This document shows positions 1 through 11,680 of a DNA stretch of 64,000 nucleotides, in pieces (the first letter of the stretch is position 1; each line of letters starts with the position of its first letter). The stretch is from Corythucha ciliata (lineage: Eukaryota; Arthropoda; Insecta; Hemiptera; Tingidae), in assembly GCA_038030265.1 (NCBI GenBank), contig CM075939.1:48341253-48405252 (forward strand), read 5' to 3'. The notes under the pieces were generated by a model. The model was given only the letters and a program-made list of their open reading frames with translations, did no database searches and had not been told where the DNA came from. Both the position numbers and the translations under genes were made by a program.

Positions 1-114
1 TACAAAGACTTATTATTGAGAAATAATAAGTCAAAAATGTGTTCAATACCACCCCGTCACCAAAATTTGGGAAAAGTCTACTTGGAAGGGAGAAACTACC
101 TCTTTGTCGTAAAA

Positions 115-1140
115 AGTAACTGAAGCCTAGAGTGAGTGACCGACTAGGTACTTGCCGGCACCTTCGGGAAATGACACTTGCCGCGTGATCCAAAGTAAAG
201 ACAAAATGACAAAACAGTCCACCTTGTGTATAACATTTATTTTCTCGGAATTTTTACTCGACATCAATTTTAGCCTTAACTTATGCTGCGCTCTTGCCGC
301 CCCCAGATAGACGACTTCCCAAGCGTTCCAAACGTATTTCTCACGTTCCAAATTGATAGTACAGCATACCAATGATATTAACAATGACATTACCCTAAGG
401 CTGTAGGGTCACTTGACTGAAGGGGTGATACGAGTACCCGACCGGGAATTTACCGCCTCCTTCAAGAAATGTTCTCACATGCCGCGAGTTCCAAAGAAAA
501 TAATGACGTAACAGTAAATATCAATCCTCCTCGTGCATGAAAATATTTCTTTCTGAATTTTTACTCGATATCAATTTTAGCGTTAACACGTACTGCGCTC
601 CTGCCTCCCCCTGATAGTCGACTTCCCCCGCGTTCCAAACATGTTTCTCACGTTCCGAATTGATAGTACTGCATAACAATGATAATTAACAATGGAAGTA
701 CCGTGAGACATTACGATCACTTCACCCGTGGCGTGATACGGGTACCTGACCGGGGATTCGCCGCCCTCCTTCTAGAAATGGCACTTGCCGCGTGTTCCAA
801 AGCAATTTTATGACGTAACATTAAATAACAATCCTCCTTGTGTAAAAAAATATTTTTTTCGGAATTTTCACTGGACATCAATTTTAGCATTAACTTGTAC
901 TGCGCTTTTGCCGCCCCCAGATATACGACTTCCCACGCGTTCCAAACGATTCTTTTCGCGTAACATTAAATAACAATCTGCTGAGGTGACAAATAACTGT
1001 TGAAATTGAAATTTTAAGACTTTTCGAAATTTACCATTAACTTGTACTGCGCACTTATTTTTTAAAAAAAATATGTTAGTGATGCGTTCCAAAGTGTTAT
1101 TACAGTGTAACAATGAATAACAATTAAAGTACCATGAGAC
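115..1140. repeat. Diverged tandem repeat, unit about 305 bp, 3 to 4 copies
   Basis: A module containing AAATG..CACTTGCCGCG, TCCAAAG, a TTTTACTCGA stretch, CGTACTGCGCTC and TTCCAAACG recurs near 170, 467 and 775, giving a period of about 300 to 306 bp. A fourth, more degenerate partial copy lies at about 960-1140. Copies differ by many substitutions and small indels, so this is an old satellite-like array. The short open frames across it on both strands have no family resemblance and change between copies, so I do not call genes. Confidence 0.75.
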
Positions 1141-1499
1141 TATGACGTTTTTTCGAAAATATTTGTTACTCGCAGTACAAGCTAATGGACCTGTGAAGTT
1201 CGACGCTATTTTTACACTTCCACACCGGAAAGACCACCCCCACCACCTTGACTTTTTCGAAAAATTAAAATGGGAATCAAAGGCTACTATAACATGGAGT
1301 ATACGTACCGAATATAATGCTTTTAGAATCAACTGGTGATTTATAGCGATTTTTTTTACCATTTAACCCCTATTTTCCCCCCTTCCACCTTGACCGATTT
1401 AGCCCAAATGCAATACCGACCGGGGTCTTATGACTACTGATTTTTGTGCCAAAGCGCGTTCCGCTAAATTGATTTCTTCGAGAGTTATCGTGCTAACGA

Positions 1500-1733
1500 G
1501 AAAACGGCCATAATATTATATATATACTGGGTGTTTCAGTTTTAATGTGCAATACTTGCACATGTTGTAGTACCCACTAAGACGCACCAGAAACGTTATA
1601 TTGACATATGACCCAAAATGCTTTCCTCACGGGATATTCAATTTATTCGCGAGATATTGAAGAATGGACAAAATTCTTATGGCGTAGAATTTAAAGAAGA
1701 GGTATCACATCACAGCACTTTGATATCACAGAC
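1500..1733 (-). other. Probable 3' UTR of the Jockey-like LINE
   Basis: This stretch follows the LINE stop codon on the minus strand and holds no gene. It ends near a TA-rich run and the sequence ACTGGGTGTTTCAG, an end-like GGGTGT motif. No poly(A) tail is evident, so the 3' boundary is uncertain. Confidence 0.35.
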
Positions 1734-3227
1734 TTAGTTTATCTTGCAAGTTCGAGGCTTCAGTCGTTCTGCAATTTTTTCACCGAGGGAAAAGTGAACC
1801 GCACCATTAACGCTGGGTAGGTTGGTGTAAAAACGCCGAAACTTCGTTTCGATTTGTTCGGCTATTGTTGTGACTTTCAATTATCGATGGAGTTGGGAGT
1901 TTCTTATGAACCATGGGGCATTAACGCATATTCTTAATATTTTATTTTGAAATGCCTGTAGCCGTTTGATTTTTATGGGAGAGGCCGCTCCCCATATTTC
2001 ACTTCCATATAAGATTAGTGGCCTTAATATAGATTTATACAGAAGGGTGCCGATTTCCGGTCTGAGACTCGATTTCCTGTGTAGGATGGGCCGAAGGAGC
2101 GCTTGGCGTGCATATCCGTCACTAAGCTTTTTGTTTATGTGGTGCTTCCACGTTAGACGACGGTCGAGGTGGACTCAGAGGTATTTTATACTTTGGTCGG
2201 TCGGGTTCCACGGGATATGGTTTCCGTTAACGCTCAATGGTTTTGGGTCGGCATGGCGGCGTAAAGTAAATATTTTGGCCTCACATTTTCCCACGTTGAT
2301 GGGAATTTTCAAGTTTTTGAAGTAGTGGCACATCTCTTCTATTTGAGTTTGTACGTCATTCCTAGCATCAGTGAGGTTAGAATTTGTGGATAACGCAGCT
2401 GTGTCATCGGCGTAGCAGGCAAGGTCGACGTTTGCGGAGGAGGGAATGTCGCTCACGTAGATGTTGAAGAGGATAGGCGAGAGAACGGATCCTTGTGGCG
2501 TTCCGGCTAACATTTCTCTTAATGCAGATTTGCTGTTGTTTATTCGGACGTAGAAGGCTCTACTGTCTAAAAAGGATGTCATGCATCCTAGAAGGTATTT
2601 TGGGACGCCTTCTCGTTTTAGTTTGCATAAAAGACCTGTGTGCCACACGTTGTCGAATGCTTGTTTTAAATCTAGTAGGGCGCATACTGTGTGCTCTTTT
2701 CTTTCGAACCCTTTAATAATGTGGTTTGCAAGTCTATATACCTGGTGTACCGTCGAGTGGAGTTCTGTGAAGCCAAATTGGTAGTCGGGGACTATTTTTT
2801 TGTAGAAGGGTATTATGCGTGTCTTTAGGCATTTTTCGTAAAGCTTCCCGATGCAAGATAATAGGCTAATTGGGCGATAGTTAGCTAAATTAGATTTGTC
2901 TTTTCCCGGCTTAGGAATGACGATAATTTCCGCTGTTTTCCAGGCTTTTGGAAAGTACGAGAATCCTAAGCAGCTATTGAAAATGTTAAGCAGTTTCATG
3001 ACTCCTTTTTTTGGAAGGCCTTTTATTATTGAAGGGGGTATTTCATCCGGGCCAGGGCTTTTTTTATGTTTTGCTTGCCGGATGTATTTCTGTAGTTCTC
3101 TTGGAGAAACGAAGGGTATAGGAAGCTCGACTGTGTGCAATACGCTCTCGTGGTAATTGAGTGTGACTTCGTCTGTGTAATGTCCGGATTGACCCAAAAT
3201 ATGTGAATTCATTGAACGACAATTCAA
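1734..3227 (-). pseudogene. Jockey-like LINE ORF2, reverse transcriptase, 5'-truncated
   Basis: This encodes the reverse transcriptase of a non-LTR retrotransposon, which copies element RNA onto nicked DNA in the nucleus. Read on the minus strand it shows KSPGPDEIP, the fingers motif RPISLLSCIGKLYEK, LLDLKQAFDNVWH, AGTPQGSVLSPILF and the catalytic CYADD, in family order. The frame continues past a TGA at 2172-2174 (where the family usually has Gly) and a TAA at 1881-1883. After these the thumb and C-terminal part is recognisable (LILYGSEIWGAAS) and the frame ends at TAA 1734-1736. About 498 codons remain; the endonuclease domain and ORF1 are missing, typical of 5' truncation. It abuts the tail of a gypsy element on the same strand near 3195-3230. 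Clade assignment to Jockey rests on motif style only. Confidence 0.9.
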
Positions 3228-3301
3228 AACTGATTTTATTTTTAATCATAATATTAAAACATGTGTTGGAAATATAAATCATTCCAGCATTCAACATCAC
3301 A
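3195..3301 (-). repeat. Possible truncated 3' LTR of the gypsy element
   Basis: Directly after the gypsy pol stop on the minus strand comes a purine-rich AAGGAAGGAGATG and then TGTGATGTTG, which looks like a polypurine tract followed by a TG-starting LTR. About 75-100 bp follow before the LINE sequence begins. No second LTR copy is in the window, so this rests on position and motif alone. Confidence 0.35.
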
Positions 3302-6150
3302 CATCTCCTTCCTTAGCTTCTTCCTCTTCGTCTTGTGCTTTCTTCAACAGTTGATCCGTGTGTCTTTTACAAGTTCTGTCCGATTTTCGGTCCTTTATCA
3401 AATATGTTCTTTCTCCAAGTTTTTCGGTGACCGTTCCTTCTAACCATTTTCTCGGGTCTCCTTCTTTATAATTTCTGAACATGACAACCTCTCCCTTCTA
3501 AAACAAAACCTGACGGTAGCCTTTAAATGAAAATTTTTGTCTCAACTCCGATTTTTCCGTTTCTGAAATCTTCAAGTGATCCAAACGAGTTCGAAGTTCT
3601 CTTCCTAACATGAGTTTTGCAGGAGACTCTCCGGTGGTTGAGTGTGCCGTCGATCTATAATGAAATAAGTATCTCTCCTTCATGGTTGGTAACGTCACTC
3701 TAGTACCGTCCAAAATTATCTTTTTTAACCCTGTCTTGAAACTCCTCACCGCATTTTCTGCTGCACCATTACTAGCCGGATGATAAGGTGGTGTTCGTTT
3801 ATGAATAATCCCATTTTTCGAGCAGAACGACTCAAATTCCTCCGAACAAAATTGCGGTCCATTGTCGGATACAAGAATTCTAGGGATTCCAAGTCTTGCA
3901 AACACCTCTCGGAGTTTCTCTATCGTAGCTGAAGACGTTGTACTTTTCATAATAAATGCCTCTGGCCACTTCGAATAGGAATCTGTAAGAATGAGAAAGT
4001 TATTCTCCTTGAACGGACCCATGAAATCAACATGAACTCTCTCGAATGGATATGAGGCACGATTCCATTGTTTCAATTCGGCCTTCATGGGATCGCTTCG
4101 TACCGCCGAGCAAGACAAACAGTTTTTTACGTATTTTTCGATATCCCCATCCATTGAGGGCCACCAGAAATAAGATCGCGCCCTACTCTTCATCTTGACT
4201 ACTCCTTGATGGGTTTCATGAATTTCCTTGAGCAATGGTGTTCTTAATTTATCGGGAATAACCAGTCTATAACCCCACATTATTGCTCCTTGCTCTACGC
4301 TTAATTCATTCCTTTTATTGACGAATGACTTTAACCCATCTGGTACAACCGGAGGCCAACCATACCGAATATACTCCAATACCTTGCTCAAAACAGGGTC
4401 TGTTCTAGAGAATCTCCTCACGTCGCTCCAGCCAATCGGGTTCGGTAACGAATGTTCCACCATATGAACGTAGTCAAAAATTTCTTCATCGCTACCTGAG
4501 TTTGCCAGGGGTAAACGAGAAACCCCGTCCGCAATATTCTTGCTTCCTGAAATGTGCTTAATTTCAAACGTAAAGCCAGACAAAAATAACGCCCACCGCT
4601 GCAATCTGCCGGCTGCCATCTCCGGTATTCCTTTTTTACTCCCAAAAAGAGCGATCAGCGGCTTATGATCGGTAACTAAAGTGAATTTGTTTCCCATCAA
4701 GCACTGATACAATTTTGTGATCCCCCAATAAATAGCCAAAGCTTCCTTGTGTACCACGGAATAATTTTTTTCTGCCGATGACATGGTCCTAGAGGCGAAA
4801 CCTAGTGGTCTTTCCGACCCATCCGAGAAAACGTGAACTAAAACTGCACCGAGACCGAATTTAGACGCGTCACAATATACTTTTAAGGGCAACTGAGGGT
4901 CAAAGTGACAAAGAACTTGATCTGAACAGACTAGTTTTTTTACTTCCTCGAAACTTTTTTCTTGTTCCTCTCCCCAAACGAAATTAACGCCTTTTTTCAA
5001 CAATTTATAAAGGGGAAAAAGTTTTTGTGCCAACTTTTGAACGAATTTTCCATAATACGTCACAGCACCTATGAAAGCTTTCAACTCTGTTGTGTTGGAG
5101 GGCCGAGGTATTTTCATAATTGCTTCTGTCTTACAATGATCTTTACTAACACCGTTTTCATTAATTTTATGTCCTAAGTATGTTATCTCCTTTTCAAAAA
5201 ATTTACTTTTCTTGATGTTTAACCGGAAACCTGCCGCTTGAAGCCTATTCAACACGTCCCTGAGATTTTCTTCGTGTTCTTGAGCGTTTTTCCCCGACAC
5301 CACCACGTCATCAAGATAATTTATAGTACCTTTCGCCCCCTGTAAACATTTTTCTACAATACCTTGAAAAATGGCAACCGCTGGCTTAGTGCCAAATGGG
5401 AGACGATTCACGTGGAAAATGCCTTTATGTGTCGACCAAGCAATCAAAGATTTTGAGTCTTCTTCCAATTCCAGCTGATTATATGCTTTGACGAAATCTA
5501 ATTTCGAGAAAAATTTACCTCCTTGTAAGGTCGACCAAATTTCTTCCAACCGAGGTAACGGATAATGGATGTCCTCTAAAAATGGATTTACTGTAATCTT
5601 GTAATTTGCACAAAGTCTCAGTGTCTTATCCGGCTTTAAAATCGGTACCAACGGTGTCCCCCAAGGGCTGCTATCCACTTTGGTAATTATGCCCTGTTCT
5701 TCAAGCTTTTGAAGCTCTTCATCTACCAAACTTCTGAAAGCAAAAGGTATTGGTCTTGGTTTGCAAAATTTAGGAACTGTTTCAGGCTTGAGCTGTAGTT
5801 TAATTTTTTCATACTTGTACCTTCCGAGACCATCTTTGAAAACTTCAGGGAAATCGTCAACTAAACGCTTCATTCTACTGTCGATACCGATGTCTGCCAC
5901 ACCTTCTTTTGGAGCACAAACATTTATATCCATTTTCACATCAAATTTTTTAAACCAATTTCGACCCAACAGGCATTTTGTACACTTTGGAACTACTACT
6001 AAACTACACTGCCGTTCCTGTCCTTGCCCTGCCCTTGCTGTCACGAGATATTCGCGAATTTGTGGTTTTCGTCTAATCTCATCTTTTTTCTTCAAAATAG
6101 CAAGATACCGGCGGCTTTCCTCACAAGGACAATTCTTAAAAAAATACAGT
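3297..6150 (-). pseudogene. pol: Ty3/gypsy pol polyprotein, 5'-truncated, one nonsense codon
   Basis: This is the gypsy-type polyprotein that makes and integrates retroelement cDNA. The open frame runs from 6218, but the first ~25 residues are read-through of the adjacent foldback MITE; gypsy sequence starts near 6150. In residues of that frame: protease C-terminal part (about 60-115, LLGRNWFKKF; the catalytic Asp region is lost), RT with YLDD at 301-304, RNase H with CDAS at 449-452 and TDHKPL near 516, integrase zinc domain (H667, H670, C700, C703) and DDE core D731, D785, E821. A TAG at 3495-3497 interrupts the C-terminal domain, and the same frame then runs to the stop near 3297. Some 900 codons without another lesion mark it as the youngest gypsy copy here. 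Gag and the 5' LTR are absent. Confidence 0.95.
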
Positions 6151-6188
6151 TTTGAGTTTGTAAATTTAAAAAGCGTGTGTTTCGCAAA

Positions 6189-6958
6189 CCCGCCACTAGG
6201 TGAACGTGAAAGCAGCACCTGCCAGGCTTATGATAAGGGAAAATAATCTGCAATTAAAATAAATTGAATAACGCAAGAGGGGAACGAATGATTGAAAATA
6301 TTTTACCAGACCCTCGTGGCATAAATAAAAAGTTAACTTTTTGTTCATTTTCGCCGCCCAATTCGTCCTAGTTTTTGTCTGGACCCGGAAACTGCACTAT
6401 AGCGTGGAGGCGACGCTTTATTAAGTTGTAGCCGATTTAATTCGAGTCGATCAAGACGGAATTTGGTGGCTGTTTAAATTTCAGATGCCCATTTAACTTT
6501 TTGTATAAAATTCAGTCGAATCGAGCGTCTTAAAATGTAAGAATTCGGCTGATTAAAATAGAGCACCAACCTTTTTTTCGAGGGGCATATTACTAAGCGT
6601 CAAATTCTTCATTTAAAGACATTTTATTCCCCTCTATTTTATACAATAAGTTAAGTTTGGTTCTCAAAATGGCGAAATCGGTTTTTTCTACCTCCCTGAA
6701 CTTTAATTAAGCCAGCCTCGATATAAAAACCAACACCAATTCGCAAAAACAAGGTTTACTTTATCAGGCAAAAACTAGGACGAATTGGCAGACGAAAATG
6801 AACAAAAAGTTAGCTTTTTATTTATTTCACGAAGTTCTAGCAAAATATTTTCCATTTGACGTTCGCCTTTTCAGTAATTAAATTTATTTTAATTGCACAT
6901 TATTTCCCCCTTATCTTGGGACTGGTAGGTGCTGCTTTCACGGACACATAGTGGCGGG
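6189..6958. mobile_element. Foldback MITE, 770 bp, TIRs about 200 bp (copy 1)
   Basis: The segment starts CCCGCCACTAGGTG and ends CACATAGTGGCGGG. Both ends share a long terminal inverted repeat with the blocks GTGAAAGCAGCACCT, CAATTAAAATAAATT and CCAATTCGTCCTAG, running about 200 bp inward before divergence. It encodes nothing. A second full copy, 15131-15900, sits in the other arm of the giant inverted repeat, and a one-armed relic lies at 18421-18598. No target duplication could be fixed, so the superfamily is unknown. Confidence 0.85.
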
Positions 6959-8289
6959 TTGGCGAAGCTCTGTGACTTGACTCACAGCAATCGGCAACGG
7001 CCAATTTAACGTTTTAATTACATTTTTCGAGATTTTCAACTTTTGAAAGTCGTGTGTCACGAGTTCAAATTATCGGTGACAATCCGAGCAAGTCAATGAA
7101 ATTGATCAGCCCATAAAATTACGATTTGTAGGGCGTTAGAGGTGTACGCACCCTGCTTTGGGCTAATAAAGGGTCGTGTTGGAATGACAGTAAAGGCTGC
7201 TAAAGTGCTATGTACTTCCATATAGCGATAAAATACTGTTATTTGGTTCAAAATTTGTAATTTTATCGCTGATTCGGAGTATTTGGCTCAAAATTGGTTT
7301 AATTTACCCCCACCCCCCTTCCAACAATAACACGCTGTTGCAAACTCCCACACACGCTGCTATATCGGTATATTTTGCTCTTCATCAGAAAAGTCCCCAG
7401 TTTTTCGTGAAATTTCCAAAGACTTTAAAGCCCCCTTCCCTGATTGCCGCTAAAATTGATGAAAATTGCTTACCTAACGTAATGATTGATGAAAAACCAC
7501 TGGAGGAGACTTCGTGGCTAGAATAAAAATAATTATAACAATCCCCGGTTTTTGAAGGCCTTCCAGGTCATCCAGACGGTTATAAAATTGATAAATCGCG
7601 TAAATATGCTGTTTTGAGCGCAATTCCGCGGATCGAAGTTTTGAAAAAGCGCCAATAATTCGCTGCTAGAACTGAGCAAAAGGGCTATATAATTCATGGC
7701 ATCACTATATGCAACTTCCACGGGCTTAATCTTCAGAAAAATCACGGTTCACGGAAAACCTTACTGCTAAAATTTGGGAAAATTGCTAATGAGCTGGTCT
7801 TATCTATTGCAAGACGTCGACTGCACAAATTTAGAGCGATTTCCGTTCTGTACCCACTACACAAGTGTGGGGCCGCGTCCTATCCATAAACATTTCACAT
7901 TATATGTTCCATTTCAGAGAGGACGGGTGGGAAAAACTTACACAGCACGAGAGTGTATTGCATTGAATGGAAAACGTCATTGGAAAAAGCTCTAAATTCA
8001 GGAAAAAAATTGATAAAAAGCGCATATATCGAAGAAAGAAATGACAGAACCCGATAATTCGTGTAGCTAAACAATTGGGGAAAAGGATAATCTCAAGAAA
8101 AATGTCTTTTAGCGGCTAAAATTCATAAAAGGCATTTATTTGTGGCATTGATGTGTTGGGGGAAACGCCAATTAACTGTTTTTGGAGGCAATTTCGCGTT
8201 TAATATTGAGAAATTTCTCTACACTTGGCTGTTGTTGGGGGCCAAGTTTCACCGCTGAAAGTTTAGAAAAAACCCAAATTCGCGGTCTT

Positions 8290-8830
8290 TTCTGCTCTTA
8301 GTGCAATAATTATGACAACTAAGGAGTTGCTACGGATTTCTGTTTTCCTAAATTTTAGCCGCGAGTCAGCGTCATTACTAAATTTTGGTCGTGAATTAGC
8401 GTTTTTTTTCAGTTTTAGCCGTGAATTAGCTGATTTTTTCATTTATATCCGTGAATTAACGTTTTTTCAATACGTTATTTGAAAATTATCGAATTTGGTA
8501 ATCCAGAGGTTGCGGGTTCAAATCCCGCCGGGGAGCCATTTTTTCTCGAAACTCGAATCGTGTTGGGCTATGCCCTTCCATCGTCGTCCGGATAATATCA
8601 ATCTAATTAATTTATTAACTTTAGCACCAAATTAATTAGCGATTCTTTTCAGTTGAGTCTTCGAAATAAGATTGTTTCCTAGTTAAGCCGCTAAGTAGCC
8701 TTTTTTTGTCAATTTCATTAGCGAATTAGCTGTTTTTCTTAATTTCTTCCGTGGATTAGCGTTTGTCCAATTTTAGCACCTAACCAGCTATTCTTCTAAA
8801 TTCCAGTCGTGAATTAGCATTTTACGAAAA
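8290..8830 (+). repeat. Minisatellite GAATTAGCG family, unit about 30 bp
   Basis: Degenerate head-to-tail units read roughly GTGAATTAGCG, a T-run, then TTTTAGCC, for example at 8340-8480 and 8700-8820. The array is interrupted by the tRNA-like relic near 8499 and about 130 bp of other sequence. The same family recurs at many sites in this window on either strand. Confidence 0.75.
8499..8538 (+). pseudogene. tRNA 3'-half relic
   Basis: The sequence reads TAATCCAGAGGTTGCGGG, then the T loop TTCAAAT closed by a perfect 5-bp stem GCGGG/CCCGC, then CGGGGAG and CCA. GGTTCAAATCC is a good B-box. It begins just 3' of where the anticodon would be; the D arm and 5' acceptor strand are missing upstream, where minisatellite sequence lies instead. 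It is therefore a 3' half, not a functional gene, and isotype cannot be assigned. The mirrored copy is at 13564-13603. Confidence 0.6.
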
Positions 8831-8987
8831 ATTATCTGGCTTTTAGTGCATTTCATTCTGAAAATGCACTGTTGGTCTCGTCGTGATGGTGGCAAACATG
8901 GGTCATGTCATGTTTTTTTCACGTTTCAGAACCTCTAGAACACGAATTCAGTGGTCTCCAGGATCATATACAGGGTGTTTGGTAAGT

Positions 8988-10791
8988 CGACGGCAATAAT
9001 GCAGGAGATTTTTCTAGGTCCAAAATGGACCAAAAAAGTCCATATAAACATAGGTCCGATTTCCAACCATTTTCGATATAATCGATATTTTAGTATTTTT
9101 AGCCATAACGGTAATTTTATTGGATTCAGCGCTTACAAGTCGAGAACAGTTACACGTACATTAAATCTGAGGGCACTACCGAAAAGAGTAGACATTTTTC
9201 AGTGGGAATTGATCCAGTTATCCCCAAAAGTAGTCGCAATTTTCCAGTAACCAGTCAGATTGTGGAGATTTGTACCGATTTTAGGCAGTTTAGCCGTAAC
9301 TTGATTGCATGATAGCGAATCTTGAAATGCCATCCAGGTTTGGCAAATTTCACAAAAACTTGCCTCATTAGTGAGGATCAAAGTACCAAACTCAGATTAT
9401 CGCACCTCTTTGTAGAAGTTTGAAGAAATGAACACATTTCCAGCGAAAAGTGCTTGTTTGGGTGTTCTTTGCAATAGGCCTTTTCGAAGAAATGAAGGGG
9501 AAAAAATTGAATTAAACACACTACTTCTTATTTAAAATGAAAATAAAACTTTTTTTAGGCCTTAATCAAGGTCAGCGATGCAAAATAAAAACTTCCCGTA
9601 GTGTATTTGAACTTTATTCAGAACGATTTGCCTCATTCAATGCAAAATCTGGGGGAAGATGTTCGTCGAAGCCTTATTCTTAACATGATCGTGCCCCCTC
9701 CCCCCTAATTGATCGAATTTCGCCAGTATTTGGATAGAAGTTATGATATGTGGATATGACGAGGGGGTTCAATTCCACTACCACTTCGATCGCCGGACAT
9801 GGCGCCCATGGATTTCCACGTCTGGGGTTTGGTAAAAGACCGTGTTTACTGCATCAAGAGGAGCTTCGAAGAAGCTGAGCTGTGTTACTTGCAGTAGAAG
9901 GTGTTAGTTGCTGATAAGGGGTCACAGTTGTGCCCGAAATGCATTCGACGTATTAAAGGAGACTGCAAAGTAATTTGGTTGTACTTAGTTCTGAAAGTTT
10001 GGCGCGGAGCTTCGAAGAAAGATTACAGGAGCTTTTGAGGCCCTTCGAGCCGACATTTCTCCTCGCGTGACAGTGGGTGCCACGAGAAAAAGGGCAAGAG
10101 CCTGCCTTCGGAACAGAGGAGGACATTTTGAAAATGTATTGTAAAAAAAGAAGTTTTAGGTAATTTATTTGTTATACGAAATGTTTTTATTTTGCATCGC
10201 TGACCACGATTAGACCTACAAGAAGCTTTATTATCATTTTAGGAGAAATAATAGTGTGCTTGATTCCATTTTTCACTTTCATTTATTTACAAAGGCCTAT
10301 TGCAAAGAACACCCAAAAAAGCACTTTTAGCTCAAAATGTGTTCATTTTTCCAAACTTTTACGAAGGGGTGCGATGATGTGGGTTTGGTATTTTCATCCT
10401 CACTAATCAGGCAAGTTTTCGTGAAATTTGCCAAACCTGGATAGCATCTCAAGATTCGCTATCATATCATGCATTCAAATTACGGCTAAACTGCCTAAAA
10501 TCGGTACAAATCTCCACAATCTGACTGGTTACTGGAAAAGTGCGACTACTTTCGGGGATAACTGGACCAATTCCCACTGAAAAATGTCTGCTCTTTTCGG
10601 TAGTGCCCTCAGATTTAATGTACGTGTAACTGTTCTCGACTTATAAGCGCTGAATCCAATAAAATTAACGTTATGGCTAAAAATACTAAAATATCGATTA
10701 TCTCGAAAACGGTTGGAAATTGAACCTATGTTTATATGGACTTTTTTGGTCCATTTTGGACCTAGAAGAACCCCCTGCATTATTGCCGTCG
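8988..10791. mobile_element. Mariner-like DNA transposon with TIRs of about 610 bp
   Basis: The left arm 8988-9597 and right arm 10183-10791 are reverse complements. Checked blocks include CGGCAATAATGCAGG, TCTAGGTCCAAAATGG, AGTTACACGTACATTAAA and CAGCGATGCAAAATAAAAAC. The centre holds the C-terminal half of a mariner-type transposase. The left end continues outward to TATACAGGGTGTTTGG, but the right end stops at GCCGTCGG and is replaced by AT-rich low-complexity DNA, so the last 20 bp or so are lost. Long TIRs plus a dead transposase suggest a decayed autonomous copy or a foldback-type derivative. Confidence 0.85.
9718..10144 (+). pseudogene. Mariner/IS630-like transposase, C-terminal relic
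   Basis: Translation shows a degenerate RGGSIPLPLRSPDMAP, then MDFHVWGLVKDRVY, matching the last catalytic region of mariner/IS630 transposases (RSPD.tPLDFFLWG..K..VY). After about 130 bp of unrelated sequence the protein resumes as FEALRADISPRV and RARACLRNRGGHFENVL before a TAA at 10142-10144, the usual C-terminal end (GGHFE). The interruption is bounded by two copies of GGAGCTTCGAAGAA (9860-9873 and 10006-10019). The catalytic D-D and DNA-binding parts are absent, with an in-frame TGA near the start. It cannot be active. Confidence 0.85.
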
Positions 10792-10792
10792 G

Positions 10793-11110
10793 AAAAAATA
10801 GTAGTAATAATAAAATAAGTAAGTAAAAAAAGAAAGTAAGCAAGAAATCAAATGATTTCAAAGAAATTTTTCTTTGAAATTATTGTTATTTATTATTATT
10901 ATTATTTATTTATTATTTTTTAAATATTTTTATCTTAATGATTTTATCATAATTTTTTATTTAATTTTGATAACAATTATTAAAAATGAATAATAATAAT
11001 TAAAAATATGAACAATTTATCCTTTTTTTCTTTTGTACATTTTTCCTCTTTTTATTTATTTTATTTATTTATTTATTTTGTGTGTGTGTGCATTATTGTC
11101 TTTCAGCCCT
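10793..11110. repeat. AT-rich low-complexity tract
   Basis: Runs of TTATTATT, TTTATTTATTTATT and a GTGTGTGTGTG tract near 11080 lie close to the centre of the giant inverted repeat (about 11045-11050). No gene is present. Confidence 0.7.
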
Positions 11111-11675
11111 TTTTCCATTTTTTTTTTCATTTTTCCGTCACCAATTTTGAGATTCATGTCAAGAAAACTACGTCAGAAATAGCTAGGTGTCTCGTATTTT
11201 TCAAGTACGAATATGAAATTTCTAGAAAAAAGTCCCTATAAGAAGGCGATCTAAAAATACAATTTTCATGGTGATACTATGCTCCAACTTTTCTGAAAAA
11301 ATGTCATCTCCGAAAGCACCTGTTGATGAGCAATCCAGCTTCAAAGTATCGTGAACATGGGTTGAATTTTGAACAAGTTTGACTTTGTTTCAGGATATCT
11401 GAGCACATATAGAGCAAAATAGAATGGAATGCCTAAATTCTAATAGAAAAAAGTCCGCTCTTTCCAATGGTACAGTCAGATTTGACCCTAGAGCCTCCGG
11501 TTACTATGCAACGGCCGCTTTTCCAAAAAAAACAAGGCAAAATAAAAAAGTTCTTAAATCCTGAATATCTCGGAAAATAATGAGAATCGGACTGTGGTCA
11601 ATAGGGGTCTTTTTAACCCATTTGAGGTGCAGAATCATCGGGCGAAATATTGCCCTCTATTTTTTGAACACCCTG
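11111..11675. mobile_element. Right half of a third transposon ending ACACCCTGT
   Basis: This stretch has no partner arm in the window but ends GAACACCCTGT next to TTATACAGGGTG, the start of the following foldback. Its style (hydrophobic remarks such as TCTGAAAAAATGTC, TCGTGAACATGGG) resembles TIR sequence of the neighbours. I infer the left half was lost together with the right tip of the mariner-like element, perhaps by recombination in the AT tract. Confidence 0.35.
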
Positions 11676-11680
11676 TTTAT

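Larger units (their letters stand above)
6147..8978 (+). repeat. Left arm of giant inverted repeat
   Basis: This arm is the reverse complement of 13127-15955 over its whole length. Anchors checked by eye: the MITE ends at 6189 and 15900 (coordinate sum 22089) and at 6951 and 15138 (same sum), the tRNA-like relic at 8499 and 13603, and the TTCAGTGGTCTCC block at 8941-8960 with its complement ending 13160 (sum 22101). Net length differs by only about 12 bp. The arm holds a 770-bp foldback MITE, about 1.3 kb of AT-rich sequence without a gene, a minisatellite block and a tRNA 3'-half relic. It ends at TATACAGGGTGT, where nested transposons begin. Confidence 0.9.
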
